Translations under genes and position numbers: made by a program
Notes under the pieces: generated by a model
What the model was told of the DNA's origin: nothing
The model's input: the letters and a program-made list of their open reading frames with translations, nothing else
Databases searched by the model: none
Assembly (NCBI RefSeq): GCF_018383585.1
Contig: NZ_JAHAMK010000010.1
Span: forward strand, 60,215-124,214
Length of the DNA stretch: 64,000 nucleotides
Reading direction: 5' to 3'
From: Microvirga sp. 3-52
GTDB lineage: Bacteria > Pseudomonadota > Alphaproteobacteria > Rhizobiales > Beijerinckiaceae
Shown here: piece after piece, positions 7,798 to 20,352 of the stretch
Position numbering within the stretch: position 1 is the first letter of the stretch
Layout: every line of letters begins with the position of its first letter

Positions 7798-8906
7798 TGC
7801 TGGCTTATATCGCACGCCGCATTCTTCTCATGATCCCTACGATCCTTGGGATCATGCTCATCTCCTTCGTTCTGGTGCAGTTCGCTCCCGGCGGTCCTGT
7901 CGAGCGCATCATCGCGCAGCTGCAGGGGCAGGATTCCGGTGCCTCCTCGCGGATCTCCGGCGGTGGAGGCGACTTCGGAGCGCAGAGCCCCGGCGGCGCA
8001 GGCGCGGCCGATGCCTCCTCGTCCCGCTACCGCGGCGCCCAAGGCCTCGATCCGCAATTCATCAAGCAACTGGAAGCGCAGTTCGGCTTCGACAAGCCGG
8101 CGCATGAGCGCTTTCTCAAGATGATCTGGGATTACTCCCGCTTCGATTTCGGCAAGAGCTATTTCCGCGACATCTCGGTGCTGGTGCTTATCAAGGAGAA
8201 GCTGCCCGTCTCGATTAGTCTGGGCTTGTGGATGACGCTCCTGTCCTATGCGATTTCGATTCCCCTCGGCATTAAAAAAGCCATGCGCGACGGCTCCTCC
8301 TTCGACATCTGGACCTCGGCCATCGTCATCATCGGCTATGCGATCCCCGGCTTCCTGTTCGCGATCCTCCTGATCGTGCTGTTTGCCGGCGGCTCGTTCT
8401 GGCAGATTTTCCCTCTGCGCGGTCTCACCTCCGAGAACTGGGCCCTTATGCCCTGGTACATACAGATCGCCGATTACTTCTGGCATCTGGTGCTGCCCAT
8501 CACCGCCATGGCGCTCGGAGCCTTTGCCACCTCGACCCTGCTGACGAAGAACTCGTTCCTCGACGAGATCCGCAAGCAATACGTGCTCACCGCGCGCATG
8601 AAGGGCCTGTCCGAGCGGCAGGTTCTCTACGGCCACGTCTTCCGCAATGCCATGCTGATCGTGATCGCCGGCTTCCCCGGAGCTTTCATCGGCGCCTTCT
8701 TTGCCGGCGCGCTCCTCATCGAGACGATCTTCTCCCTCGATGGCCTGGGCCTGCTCTCCTTCGAGTCCATCGTCAACCGCGACTATCCGGTCGTCTTCGC
8801 CAATCTCTACATCTTCTCTCTGGTAGGCCTGGCGGTGAACCTGCTCTCGGACCTCACCTATACGTGGATCGATCCGCGCATCGATTTCGAGACCAGGGAG
8901 GCGTGA
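7797..8906 (+). CDS. yejB: ABC transporter permease YejB
   Basis: Inner-membrane permease of 369 residues, BPD_transp_1 family, one half of the Yej oligopeptide/microcin C channel. The first membrane helix begins YIARRILLMIPTILGI, followed by a Gly/Ser-rich periplasmic insert (about 43-80) typical of the longer YejB subgroup. The cytoplasmic EAA loop is near RKQYVLTARMKGLSERQVLYGHV. The start overlaps the DUF4260 stop and yejE begins one base after the TGA, so the genes form one transcription unit. Confidence 0.92.
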   Translation: MLAYIARRILLMIPTILGIMLISFVLVQFAPGGPVERIIAQLQGQDSGASSRISGGGGDFGAQSPGGAGAADASSSRYRGAQGLDPQFIKQLEAQFGFDKPAHERFLKMIWDYSRFDFGKSYFRDISVLVLIKEKLPVSISLGLWMTLLSYAISIPLGIKKAMRDGSSFDIWTSAIVIIGYAIPGFLFAILLIVLFAGGSFWQIFPLRGLTSENWALMPWYIQIADYFWHLVLPITAMALGAFATSTLLTKNSFLDEIRKQYVLTARMKGLSERQVLYGHVFRNAMLIVIAGFPGAFIGAFFAGALLIETIFSLDGLGLLSFESIVNRDYPVVFANLYIFSLVGLAVNLLSDLTYTWIDPRIDFETREA

Positions 8907-8907
8907 G

Positions 8908-10067
8908 ATGAACGAGACCATTCCTGTCGCCTCCCCGGCCTCCTCGCCCGTCGCGCCTCCACTGCCCAGGCAAGGCTTCATCACGCTCTCACCGCTCAAC
9001 CGGCGACGGCTCGAAAACTTCAAGGCCAACCGCCGCGGTTACTGGTCGTTCTGGATCTTCATGGTCCTGTTCGTGCTCAGCCTGTTCGCGGAGCTGATCG
9101 CCAACGACAAGCCGATCCTCGCCTCCTACAAGGGCGAGCTGCTCTATCCCGCCTTCGTGAATTATCCGGAGGAGAAGTTCGGCGGGTTCCTGGCTCAGAC
9201 CGATTACCGCGACCCGGTCATCGCCAAGGAGATCCGGGAGAACGGCTGGCTGCTCTGGGCACCGGTTCGCTTCTCCTACACGACGCACAATCTGGACCTT
9301 CCCGTCCCGGCGCCTGCGCCGCCCACATGGATGCTCACCGACGAGCAGTGCCGCCCCATTGCGGAGCGCACCGGCGGTACGGGCTGCAAGGACATCGAGT
9401 GGAACTGGCTCGGCACGGACGACCAGGGCCGCGACGTCGTCGCGCGCCTCATCTACGGTTTCCGCATCTCGGTTCTGTTCGGCCTCACGCTTGCAGGCAT
9501 CTCGTCCATCATCGGCGTTCTCGCCGGAGCCGTGCAGGGCTATTACGGCGGCTGGACCGATCTTTTGTTCCAGCGCTTCATCGAGATCTGGACCGCGATT
9601 CCGTCGCTCTACCTGCTCATCATCATCTCGGCAGTGATCACGCCGAGCTTCTTCGTGCTGCTCGGCATCCTGCTGCTCTTTTCGTGGGTCTCCCTGGTGG
9701 GCGTCGTGCGTGCCGAGTTCCTGCGCGCCAGAAATTTCGAGTATGTGCGCGCGGCACGGGCTTTGGGGCTCTCCAACAGCACCATCATGTTCAAGCACCT
9801 CCTTCCGAACGCCATGGTGGCGACGCTGACCTTCATGCCGTTCATCATCAACGGATCGATCACGACGCTCACCTCCCTCGACTTCCTCGGCTTTGGCCTG
9901 CCGCCCGGCTCACCGTCGCTCGGCGAGCTGCTCGCGCAGGGCAAGGCCAACCTTCAGGCGCCTTGGCTCGGCCTCGCCGGCTTCTTCGTGATCGCCATCA
10001 TGCTCAGCCTCCTCATCTTCATCGGCGAAGCGGTCCGCGACGCCTTCGACCCGCGGAAGACGTTTCG

Positions 10068-10071
<4 letters not shown>
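8908..10071 (+). CDS. yejE: ABC transporter permease YejE
   Basis: Second inner-membrane permease of the Yej importer, 387 residues. The N-terminal OppC-like region has SPLNRRRLENFKANRRGY and a first helix at about 46-66, then a long periplasmic segment characteristic of YejE. Next comes the LGTDDQGRDVVARLIYG motif typical of OppC/DppC proteins. The EAA loop is at ARNFEYVRAARALGLS. The TGA overlaps the ATG of yejF by two bases. Confidence 0.92.
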
Positions 10072-11696
<1,625 letters not shown>

Positions 11697-11698
11697 GC

Positions 11699-12751
11699 TT
11701 GAACGCTCCGATCATGCATTCGCATCACCACTCGGCAGATCATCACCATCACGGGCACTCCCATGCCCCGCAGACCACTCACGGGCGCGCCTTTGCCATC
11801 GGCATCGCGCTCAACCTCGCCTTCGTGGGCATCGAGGCCGGATACGGCTTCTGGGCCGATTCCATGGCCCTGCTCTCCGATGCCGGGCATAACTTGAGCG
11901 ATGTCCTTGGCCTCGCAATCGCCTGGGGCGCGGCCCTGCTCGCGCGGCGTGGTCCGACGGAACGCTTCACCTATGGTCTGCGCTCGAGCTCGATTCTGGC
12001 GGCGCTCTTCAATGCCCTCCTCCTGCTGGTGGCTGTGGGCGGCATCGTCTGGGAATCCGTCGAGCGGCTGATCGAACCGCCGCCGGTTGCCGCCATCACC
12101 ATGATGATCGTGGCGGGCATCGGCATCGTCGTGAACGGGTTCACCGCTTTCCTCTTCATGGGTGGCCAGCACGATCTCAACATCCGCGGCGCCTTCCTGC
12201 ACATGGTGGCGGATGCCGCCGTGTCCCTCGGCGTGGTTCTCGGCGGCCTCGCCATTCTCTGGACGGGCGCGAACTGGATCGATCCGGTCCTCAGCCTCGT
12301 CATCGGGGCCGTCATCGTCTGGGGCACCTGGGGATTGCTGAAGCAATCCCTGACGCTCTCATTGCAGGGCGTGCCGCGCGGCATCGCCGTGCCGGAGGTC
12401 AGGAAAGCCCTTGAGGCGATGCCGGGCGTCGCCCGCGTCCATCACCTCCATGTCTGGGCGGTGAGCACCACCGAGACGGCGCTGACGGCGCATCTCGTCC
12501 TGCCGGGCGGACATCCGGGCGACCGGTTTCTGGCGCAGGCGCAGCAGGAACTGAAGGCCCGTTTCGGCATCGGGCATTCGACCCTTCAAATCGAGATCCA
12601 CCGACCCGGCTCTCATGAGCACGGCGCGGAATGCCCGCTCGATCACCAAGAACGTGCCCATGAGACACACGCTCATGGGGACACCCCCATAAGCGCGGGC
12701 CATCGCATCTTTCGCCGCGATGACGTATCAGTCATGATTCAAGCGGCTTGA
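11699..12751 (+). CDS. Cation diffusion facilitator (CDF) family metal exporter
   Basis: A 350-residue CDF antiporter expected to export Zn, Co, Cd or similar divalent metal across the inner membrane against protons. The N-terminus is His-rich ([16 protein letters not shown]), six membrane helices follow, and the metal-site motifs DAGHNLSD (61-68) and [10 protein letters not shown] lie in helices 2 and 5. The cytoplasmic C-terminal domain is extended by another His-containing tail. The start is a TTG two bases after the yejF stop; an ATG at 11714 (protein [10 protein letters not shown]) is possible, neither having a strong Shine-Dalgarno. Metal specificity cannot be assigned; DmeF and CzcD are the closest types by layout. 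Confidence 0.88.
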   Translation: MNAPIMHSHHHSADHHHHGHSHAPQTTHGRAFAIGIALNLAFVGIEAGYGFWADSMALLSDAGHNLSDVLGLAIAWGAALLARRGPTERFTYGLRSSSILAALFNALLLLVAVGGIVWESVERLIEPPPVAAITMMIVAGIGIVVNGFTAFLFMGGQHDLNIRGAFLHMVADAAVSLGVVLGGLAILWTGANWIDPVLSLVIGAVIVWGTWGLLKQSLTLSLQGVPRGIAVPEVRKALEAMPGVARVHHLHVWAVSTTETALTAHLVLPGGHPGDRFLAQAQQELKARFGIGHSTLQIEIHRPGSHEHGAECPLDHQERAHETHAHGDTPISAGHRIFRRDDVSVMIQAA

Positions 12752-12764
12752 AGGACTTTTGCTG

Positions 12765-13985
12765 ATGCCTCGCGCTCTTCTCATCGTGCTCGATTCCGTC
12801 GGTATCGGCGGCGCGGAGGATGCGGCTGCCTATGGCGATGCCGGCGCCGATACGGTGGGGCATATTGCCGAGGCCTGCGCCGCGGGCCGGGGCGATCAGG
12901 CCGGTCTACGCCAGGGTCCGATTCACCTGCCCAACATGACGGCGCTCGGCCTCGGTCTTACCGTTGAGGCCTCGACGGGACGCCTCCCTCCCGACCTGGC
13001 GCCGCAAGGAGCTTTGAAAGGCGCCTGGGGCTATGGCGTCGAGACCTCCAAGGGCAAGGACACGCCCTCGGGCCATTGGGAAATCGCCGGCGTCCCGGTG
13101 ACCTTCGACTGGGGCTATTTCCCCAACACCATCCCGACTTTCCCGGAGGAGCTGACGGCGGCGCTCATCGAACGCGGCGATCTTGCCGGCCTGCTCGGCA
13201 ACAAGCATGCCTCCGGCACTGTCGTCATCGACGAGTTCGGGGCGGAGCATGTGCGCAGCGGCAAGCCCATCGTTTACACCTCCGTGGACAGCGTTCTGCA
13301 GATCGCGGCTCACGAGGAGACTTTCGGATTGCAGCGGCTGTACGATCTCTGCCAGATCGGACGCGAGCTCTGCGACGCATACAAGATCGGCCGCGTGATC
13401 GCCCGTCCCTTCGTCGGCTCACCGGAGAGTGGCTTCAAGCGCACCGGCAACCGCAAGGATTTCGCCACGCCGCCCCCGGCCGACACCATCCTCGACACGC
13501 TCGACATGGCGGGGCGCTCGGTCGTGACCGTCGGCAAGATCGGAGACATCTTCGCCCATCGCAGCACGGGCCGGGAGGTGAAGCCGAACGGCAACGAGGC
13601 CTGCCTCTCAGCCGCCATCGAGGCCTTGAAGGATCTGCCGGATGGCGGCTTCGTCTTCGCCAATCTGGTCGATTTCGACAGCGAGTTCGGCCATCGCCGT
13701 GACATCCCGGGCTACGCCGCCGCGCTCGAGGCCTTCGACCGGCGCGTTCCAGAGATCGAAGCTGCCCTTAGGGACGGCGACCTCGTCATCATCACCGCCG
13801 ACCATGGCAATGACCCGTCATGGCAGGGCTCCGACCACACCCGCGAGCACGTGCCGATCCTGAGTTTCGGGCAGGGTGTGACGCAGCGCCCCATCGGCCG
13901 GCGCAAGAGCTTTGCCGATATCGGGGCGAGCGTGCTCACTCATCTGAGGGTTCCCAATAAAGGCAAGGGAACGTCTTGGCTCTAA
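12765..13985 (+). CDS. deoB: Phosphopentomutase
   Basis: Interconverts (deoxy)ribose-1-phosphate and the 5-phosphate, linking nucleoside phosphorolysis to DeoC and the pentose pathway; 406 residues, the normal length. Alkaline-phosphatase-superfamily motifs are present: LDSVGIG near the N-terminus, KDTPSGHWE with the phosphorylated-threonine region, and [20 protein letters not shown] near the end, which holds the Mn ligands. The ATG follows AAGGA by nine bases; an in-frame TTG six bases earlier is less likely. The gene is 13 bases after the CDF gene and 8 kb from the rest of the nucleoside-degradation genes. Confidence 0.95.
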   Translation: MPRALLIVLDSVGIGGAEDAAAYGDAGADTVGHIAEACAAGRGDQAGLRQGPIHLPNMTALGLGLTVEASTGRLPPDLAPQGALKGAWGYGVETSKGKDTPSGHWEIAGVPVTFDWGYFPNTIPTFPEELTAALIERGDLAGLLGNKHASGTVVIDEFGAEHVRSGKPIVYTSVDSVLQIAAHEETFGLQRLYDLCQIGRELCDAYKIGRVIARPFVGSPESGFKRTGNRKDFATPPPADTILDTLDMAGRSVVTVGKIGDIFAHRSTGREVKPNGNEACLSAAIEALKDLPDGGFVFANLVDFDSEFGHRRDIPGYAAALEAFDRRVPEIEAALRDGDLVIITADHGNDPSWQGSDHTREHVPILSFGQGVTQRPIGRRKSFADIGASVLTHLRVPNKGKGTSWL

Positions 13986-13993
13986 GCCTGCAA

Positions 13994-14083
13994 GTCATGG
14001 CCGGGCTTGTCCCGGCCATCCCGATTAGGTGATGCGCCGAGCTCGTCCAATCGGGATCACCGGCACAAGGCCGGTGATGACGT
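13994..14083. repeat. Dispersed two-hairpin repeat, copy B
   Basis: ATGGCCGGG-loop-CCCGGCCAT followed by ATCACCGGC-loop-GCCGGTGAT, with GTCAT and ATGAC ends and an ATCCCGAT / ATCGGGAT pair between. It starts nine bases after the deoB stop, where the first perfect hairpin could act as a transcript 3' end. Confidence 0.8.
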
Positions 14084-14158
14084 AAGAACCGTTGCAGAAA
14101 GTCCCGGGAAAAGGCCAAGCTGCCGCACCCTTCCCCAGTGCCATTGACGGCACCGAAA

Positions 14159-14179
14159 CTTTGGATCAGTCTTCCAAAG
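14159..14179. promoter_or_regulatory. Perfect dyad upstream of URC1, candidate operator
   Basis: CTTTGGA - seven bases - TCCAAAG, a perfect 7+7 inverted repeat of the size bound by dimeric regulators, 65 bases before the URC1 ATG. A TTGACG lies just upstream at 14143-14148. No regulator gene is nearby, so the protein that would bind is unknown. Confidence 0.35.
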
Positions 14180-14244
14180 ATCGTGTGGAGGCTCTCCGAC
14201 GATCAGTTGAGGGAGTCTTCCCGTTTTCGCGTGGAAGATTGTTC

Positions 14245-15507
<1,263 letters not shown>

Positions 15508-15512
15508 CGCCG

Positions 15513-15643
15513 AGCGCATCGTGCGGACCCGAAGGGCCACGCCAGTGAAAAGTGGCCAGGTTATCCGTCCTGAGCGATGCGCTGCTCAACGGATCGGGCA
15601 TCGGACAATTCCCAGAAATGGAAACCACTTTTGGGTCCGATGC
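15513..15643. repeat. AAAAGTGG/CCACTTTT repeat, copy 2
   Basis: A longer copy (131 bp) of the element seen at 1872-1981, with AGCGCATCGTGCGG at the left and AACCACTTTTGGGTCCGATGC at the right. It fills most of the 213-base gap between the co-directional URC1 and URC4 genes. The remaining 70 bases hold no clear promoter. Confidence 0.7.
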
Positions 15644-15720
15644 TTCGGCCTTAACCTTCTCGTCAAACGGCTGAGCGCCGGAATGCTGCGCTCGGCCGAG
15701 ACTGTGCTATCGCTCTCGGC

Positions 15721-16995
15721 ATGAGAGCAGCGGAGCCCTGCGTGACGGATCAGCCCAACCTTTCTCCGGAAACCCAAGCCGCCCAAAGCCTGTTATCCGC
15801 CGCAGCGGTGCGGGAGCGGTCGCATCAGCTTCTGCAAGCAGGCCTTGAGGGTCGCCTCAAGCATTTCACCGTGGATCTCGAGCGGCTCGAACCCTGTGCC
15901 GGCGAGGTCGTGACCACGATCCGCCAGGCTTATCCCTCCCTCGACATTCCCTTCCACGCCCGCTGGCGCCATTTCTCCGCCGGAGGCCACGACCGCTGGG
16001 ATGCGGTGATGCACGGGGCCCCCTGGGAGGGCGCCGCCGACATGGCCCGTTCCGCCTTCGATCTCGCCATCGTGTCCGTCCTGCTCGATGCCGGCGCGGG
16101 CGCGCAGTGGCGCTACGAGGAGGGCCGCACCGGAGAATCCTACATCCGTTCCGAGGGACTAGCGGTCGCAAGCTTCGACATGTTCGTGAGCGGAGCCTTC
16201 TCGAGCAGGCCGGAAGATCCTTTCCGCGTCGATGCGGATGTGCTGATGACGCTGACCGCCGACGATCTCGCCTCCGGTTTCCAGGTCTCCGCCGACAACC
16301 CGCTCGTCGGGCTCGAAGGCCGCGCCGCTCTCCTCAATCGTCTGGGGCGCGTAGTCCCGACGAACCCTGACATCTTCGGGCAGGTCGACGATCCGAGGCC
16401 AGGCGGTCTGTTCGACGTCATCGCTGCGACCGCCGAGAATGACGAGATCAAGGCGACCTCGATCCTGGAGGCGCTACTCACCCATCTCGGTCCCATCTGG
16501 CCTGGCCGCATCACACTGGGCGGCGTGGATCTCGGCGATACCTGGCGCCATCCTCTGATCGAGGCGCCGGATGCCACGAGGGGGCTCATCCCCTTCCACA
16601 AACTGTCCCAGTGGCTCTCCTACTCGCTGATCGAGCCGCTCGAATTGGCCGGTTTCACCGTCATCGATATCGACGGTCTCACCGGCCTGCCCGAATATCG
16701 CAATGGCGGACTTTTTCTCGATATGGGGGTGATCACCCTGAAGGATCCGGCGGATGCCGCGCGTGCCCATGCGGTGGATTCGCAGCTCGTCGTCGAGTGG
16801 CGGGCCTTGACGGTCGCCCTTCTCGACCGCATTGCCGAGCCGATCCGCACGAAGCTGGGATTCGCAGCAGGGGACTTTCCCCTGGCCAAGGTGCTGGAAG
16901 GTGGCACCTGGGCGACGGGGCGGAGGCTTGCAAAGGAGAAGCGCGGCGACGGCTCGCCCCCTCTCAGCGTGATCAGTGACGGGACGGTGTTTTAG
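15721..16995 (+). CDS. urc4: URC4/Urg3 family protein (DUF1688), uracil catabolism
   Basis: A 424-residue protein of the DUF1688 family, represented by fungal URC4 and Urg3, which is required with URC1 for uracil degradation; its chemistry is not settled. Recognisable blocks are RWRHFSAGGHDRW (about 81-93), ARSAFDLAIVSVLLDAGAG, the conserved SEGLAVASFDMF and PFHKLSQWLSYSLIEPLE. A GTG at 15742 with GGAG seven bases upstream would remove seven residues and is a serious alternative start. The stop TAG directly abuts the upp reading frame, so URC4 and upp are likely coupled. Confidence 0.88.
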   Translation: MRAAEPCVTDQPNLSPETQAAQSLLSAAAVRERSHQLLQAGLEGRLKHFTVDLERLEPCAGEVVTTIRQAYPSLDIPFHARWRHFSAGGHDRWDAVMHGAPWEGAADMARSAFDLAIVSVLLDAGAGAQWRYEEGRTGESYIRSEGLAVASFDMFVSGAFSSRPEDPFRVDADVLMTLTADDLASGFQVSADNPLVGLEGRAALLNRLGRVVPTNPDIFGQVDDPRPGGLFDVIAATAENDEIKATSILEALLTHLGPIWPGRITLGGVDLGDTWRHPLIEAPDATRGLIPFHKLSQWLSYSLIEPLELAGFTVIDIDGLTGLPEYRNGGLFLDMGVITLKDPADAARAHAVDSQLVVEWRALTVALLDRIAEPIRTKLGFAAGDFPLAKVLEGGTWATGRRLAKEKRGDGSPPLSVISDGTVF

Positions 16996-17031
16996 ATGAA
17001 TCAGCATACGACGATTGAAGAGGGAAAAAAC

Positions 17032-17661
17032 ATGCAGGGCGTCACGGTGGTCGATCATCCGCTGGTTCAGCACAAGCTGACCCTGATGCGGGACAAGGAA
17101 CGCTCGACGAAGGGCTTCCGCCAGCTCCTCAACGAGATCGGCATGCTGCTCTGCTACGAGGTCACCCGCGACCTGCCCATAGAGCGCATTCAGATCGAGA
17201 CTCCGATGACGAAGATGGAAGGCGCGCAGATCGCCGGCAAGAAGCTCGTTTTCGCCCCTATCCTGCGCGCCGGCGTCGGCTTCCTCGACGGCATGCTCAC
17301 GCTGGTTCCCGCCGCCCGCGTCGCCCATATCGGCCTCTATCGCGATCCGGAATCGCTCCAGGCCGTCGAATATTACTTCAAAGCCCCGTCCGATCTCGCC
17401 GATCGCATGGTGCTGGTGCTCGATCCCATGCTGGCGACCGCGAACTCGGCCGTGGCCGCCATCGACCGGCTGAAGGAGCGCGGCGCCAAGGATCTGCGCT
17501 TCGTCTGCCTGCTCGCAGCGCCCGAGGGAATCGAGAAGCTGCGCGGCTCGCATCCGGACGTGCATATCTGGACCGCCTCCATCGACGAGCGCCTCAACGA
17601 TCACGGCTATATCGTACCGGGTCTCGGCGATGCCGGTGACCGGATGTATGGAACGCGCTGA
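17032..17661 (+). CDS. upp: Uracil phosphoribosyltransferase
   Basis: Converts uracil and PRPP to UMP. The start at 17032 follows GAAGAGGG and gives 209 residues, matching the usual 208; an ATG at 16996, touching the URC4 stop, would add twelve residues. Motifs: [13 protein letters not shown] in the dimer/substrate loop, [14 protein letters not shown] for PRPP, and [16 protein letters not shown] for uracil. In fungi an Upp homologue (URC6) belongs to the URC pathway, so here upp may serve uracil catabolism as well as salvage. Confidence 0.94.
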   Translation: MQGVTVVDHPLVQHKLTLMRDKERSTKGFRQLLNEIGMLLCYEVTRDLPIERIQIETPMTKMEGAQIAGKKLVFAPILRAGVGFLDGMLTLVPAARVAHIGLYRDPESLQAVEYYFKAPSDLADRMVLVLDPMLATANSAVAAIDRLKERGAKDLRFVCLLAAPEGIEKLRGSHPDVHIWTASIDERLNDHGYIVPGLGDAGDRMYGTR

Positions 17662-17708
17662 CGCTTCAGGCGATTTCCTTTCGCAGTTCCAATGAGGGAT
17701 CATCCGCC

Positions 17709-18611
17709 TTGCGCTTCATCGTCGCCGATTGGGGAACGACCCGCTTTCGTGGCTATCTGATCGAGAACGAGACCATTCTCGATCAGGTCTCGTCGAATGA
17801 AGGTGTCTCAGCTCTGCAGAAGGGTCAGCACCGCGACGTCTTCCTGCGTCAATGCGGGCACTGGCTTAAAGCCGAGCCAGAAGCACCGGTCCTTCTCGTC
17901 GGCATGGTGGGAAGCCGCGAAGGCTGGGTCGAGGCGCCGTACGCCACCTGCCCCGCAGGCCCGGCCGAAATCGCCCAGGCGCTCGCGCCGGTGGATCTGG
18001 AGAGCGGCCGCAAGGGCTACATCATCCCCGGCCTGTTCTGCGAGCCCTCTCCCGGCGCAGCCGACGTGATGCGTGGCGAGGAAACGCTGGTCCTGGGTGC
18101 AGGCATCGAGAACGGATTGATCTGTTCGGCCGGCACCCATCCGAAATGGATCGAGATGAAGAACGGCCGCATCGAGCGCTTCGCCACCTACATGACCGGT
18201 GAGATGTACGGGCTGCTGCGCGAGCACTCCATGATCGGCCGCCCGGCCACCGAGCCGGAAGACCCGAAAGGCTTCGATCTCGGGATGGATGCGGCCGAAT
18301 GCAACAGCGGGGAGAAAAGGGTCGGCCTGCTGCATCTTCTGTTCAGCGCGCGCGCATCCGTGGTCTCCGGCCGGATGAACAGCAACCTGCTTGCGCCGTA
18401 TCTGTCAGGCCTGCTTACGGGCGACGAAATCAACGGGGCCCTGGCGCAATTCGGCCGTCCCGCCTCCGTCACCATCCTGGCCGCACCGGAGCGCGCGGAA
18501 CTCTATGTCCACGCCCTCAAGCGTCACGGCATCAAGGCTGAGACGAAGGATACGTTACAGGCTCTGATCGCCGGCCTCGCGCGGATCATACGGCAGCACG
18601 CGTTGGGGTAG
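17709..18611 (+). CDS. 2-dehydro-3-deoxygalactonokinase (DgoK) family sugar kinase
   Basis: A 300-residue protein of the DgoK family in the ASKHA fold, which phosphorylates 2-keto-3-deoxygalactonate. The ATP-binding phosphate loop is DWGTTRFRGYLIE (7-19), and SAGTHPKWIEM and TYMTGEMYGLLREHS are family motifs. The start is TTG, ten bases after GAGGGA. No galactonate dehydratase or aldolase is in the window, and it follows upp by 47 bases, so the substrate could differ from the E. coli enzyme. Confidence is high for the family and moderate for the exact reaction. Confidence 0.8.
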   Translation: MRFIVADWGTTRFRGYLIENETILDQVSSNEGVSALQKGQHRDVFLRQCGHWLKAEPEAPVLLVGMVGSREGWVEAPYATCPAGPAEIAQALAPVDLESGRKGYIIPGLFCEPSPGAADVMRGEETLVLGAGIENGLICSAGTHPKWIEMKNGRIERFATYMTGEMYGLLREHSMIGRPATEPEDPKGFDLGMDAAECNSGEKRVGLLHLLFSARASVVSGRMNSNLLAPYLSGLLTGDEINGALAQFGRPASVTILAAPERAELYVHALKRHGIKAETKDTLQALIAGLARIIRQHALG

Positions 18612-18907
18612 CTCTCAGTGTCATCCCAGGTCGGCGCAGCAAAACCCGAGATCGCGTGCGGAACAAGGCACTGTCGTTCCGGGGCCGCGTAAGCGGAATC
18701 CGGAATCCATAACCACTGGCGGTTCCACATTCTGCCGAAACGGTGGTTATGGATTCCCGCCACACGGGGGTGACGGTGATGGTTCAAACGCCTCGTCCCG
18801 CAATCGATCCCGGATCTTCGCTTACGCCCCGTCCAGGGTGACACACGCTGCTTCACCCCTTAAAACCTCACCTCAAGCGATCACTCTTAACCGTTCAGGT
18901 CAAACCC
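18612..18907. repeat. Intergenic region with a long perfect inverted repeat
   Basis: The 296-base gap between the DgoK-family gene and the M17 peptidase gene contains GGAATCCATAACCAC (18702-18716) and its exact complement (18743-18757), a 15-bp perfect inverted repeat around 26 bases. GTCATCCC / GGGTGACA-type ends surround it at about 18618 and 18843. It looks like a dispersed palindromic element; no gene is seen. Confidence 0.5.
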
Positions 18908-20290
18908 ATGCCCCATCCTCTCCTCGCACCGGCAACCGATACCTCAAAGCCCATCTGGCTGGTGACCGAACAGACATGGGCGGATATCGCCGGGCAGCTT
19001 CCGCCGATCGCACAGGGCTTTGCGAAGGCTCAAGGATTTGAGGGCAAGGCCGGGAGCCACTGCCTGCTCCCGGATGCCGACGGCGAGCTCCTGGGCGTCG
19101 CCTTCGGCCTCAACGGTGCGGATGCCAGGCACAACGATCCGTTTCTCGTCGGCAAGCTCCCGACCCTATTGCCGGATGGCGTCTATCGCTTCGCAACGGA
19201 AGCACAGAACCCGACGCTGGCGACTCTTGCTTGGCTGCTGGGCGCCTACAGCTTCGACCGCTACCGCAAGCGCAGTGAGAAGGCCGTTCGCCTCGTGAGC
19301 CCGACGGGCGTCGACGCCGAAGAGGTCTCGCACATCGCGAATGCGGTCGTGGCAAGCCGCGATCTCGTCAACACGCCGACCAGCGATCTCGGCCCCGACG
19401 GCATCGAAGCTGCCGCACGTCAATTGGCGGAGCGGCATGGCGCCCTCTTCACCAGCATCATCGGCGAAGATCTGCTGAAACAGAATTTTCCCATGATCCA
19501 CGCGGTCGGCCGCGCCTCCGTGACGCCGCCGCGCCTCATCGATTTCATCTGGGGCCAAGTGGATGCGCCGCGCATCACGCTCGTCGGCAAGGGCGTCGCC
19601 TTCGATACCGGCGGCCTCGACATCAAGCCCGCCTCCTCGATGCTGCTCATGCGCAAGGACATGGGCGGCGCGGCGGCGGCCCTCGCGCTTGCATCCATGA
19701 TCATGGATGCCAAGCTTCCCGTGCGCCTGCGCGTGCTCATTCCGGCTGTTGAAAATTCCATCTCCAGCAACGCCTTCCGCCCCGGCGACATCCTGCCGAG
19801 CCGCAAGGGCATATCCGTTGAAATCGGCAACACGGATGCGGAAGGTCGGCTCATCCTGGCGGATGCCCTGGCGCTGGCGGACGAGGAGAGCCCCGATCTC
19901 CTCGTCGACTTCGCGACGCTCACGGGAGCTGCCCGCGTGGCGCTCGGCCCCGAGCTGCCGCCCTTCTACACCGATGACGATGCGCTCGCCGCCGACATCG
20001 CCCGCCATGGCACCGCAGTGAACGATCCGGTGTGGCGCATGCCGCTCTGGGCACCCTATCAGAGCCAGCTCGATTCCAAGTTCGCCGACATGAACAACAC
20101 CGGCGGCCCCATGGGTGGCTCGATCACCGCCGCCCTGTTCCTGCGCCGCTTCGTGTCGGCCGCGAAGGCACATGTGCATTTCGATATCTTCGCCTGGAAC
20201 AGCTCCACCAGGCCTGCGCGACCCGAGGGCGGCGAGGTCCAGGCGGCGCGTGCGATGTATGCTCTCCTGAAGGAACGCTATGGTGACTGA
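18908..20290 (+). CDS. Leucyl aminopeptidase family (M17) peptidase
   Basis: Cytosolic metallo-aminopeptidase of 460 residues, shorter than E. coli PepA (about 500) because the N-terminal domain is reduced, as in the PepB-like branch. Metal and catalytic motifs: GKGVAFDTGGLDIK (227-240), MRKDMGGA (249-256) and the family signature NTDAEGRL (308-315). It should remove N-terminal residues from peptides. An NlpC/P60 hydrolase follows 62 bases downstream on the same strand, a pairing I associate with Rhizobiales, where a role in turnover of peptides or cell wall is plausible. Confidence 0.92.
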   Translation: MPHPLLAPATDTSKPIWLVTEQTWADIAGQLPPIAQGFAKAQGFEGKAGSHCLLPDADGELLGVAFGLNGADARHNDPFLVGKLPTLLPDGVYRFATEAQNPTLATLAWLLGAYSFDRYRKRSEKAVRLVSPTGVDAEEVSHIANAVVASRDLVNTPTSDLGPDGIEAAARQLAERHGALFTSIIGEDLLKQNFPMIHAVGRASVTPPRLIDFIWGQVDAPRITLVGKGVAFDTGGLDIKPASSMLLMRKDMGGAAAALALASMIMDAKLPVRLRVLIPAVENSISSNAFRPGDILPSRKGISVEIGNTDAEGRLILADALALADEESPDLLVDFATLTGAARVALGPELPPFYTDDDALAADIARHGTAVNDPVWRMPLWAPYQSQLDSKFADMNNTGGPMGGSITAALFLRRFVSAAKAHVHFDIFAWNSSTRPARPEGGEVQAARAMYALLKERYGD

Positions 20291-20352
20291 ACCGATGGCG
20301 GAAATCCCTCCGACAGGGTAGAAGACAACATGTTCGTTCAGGAAATGCCCCG

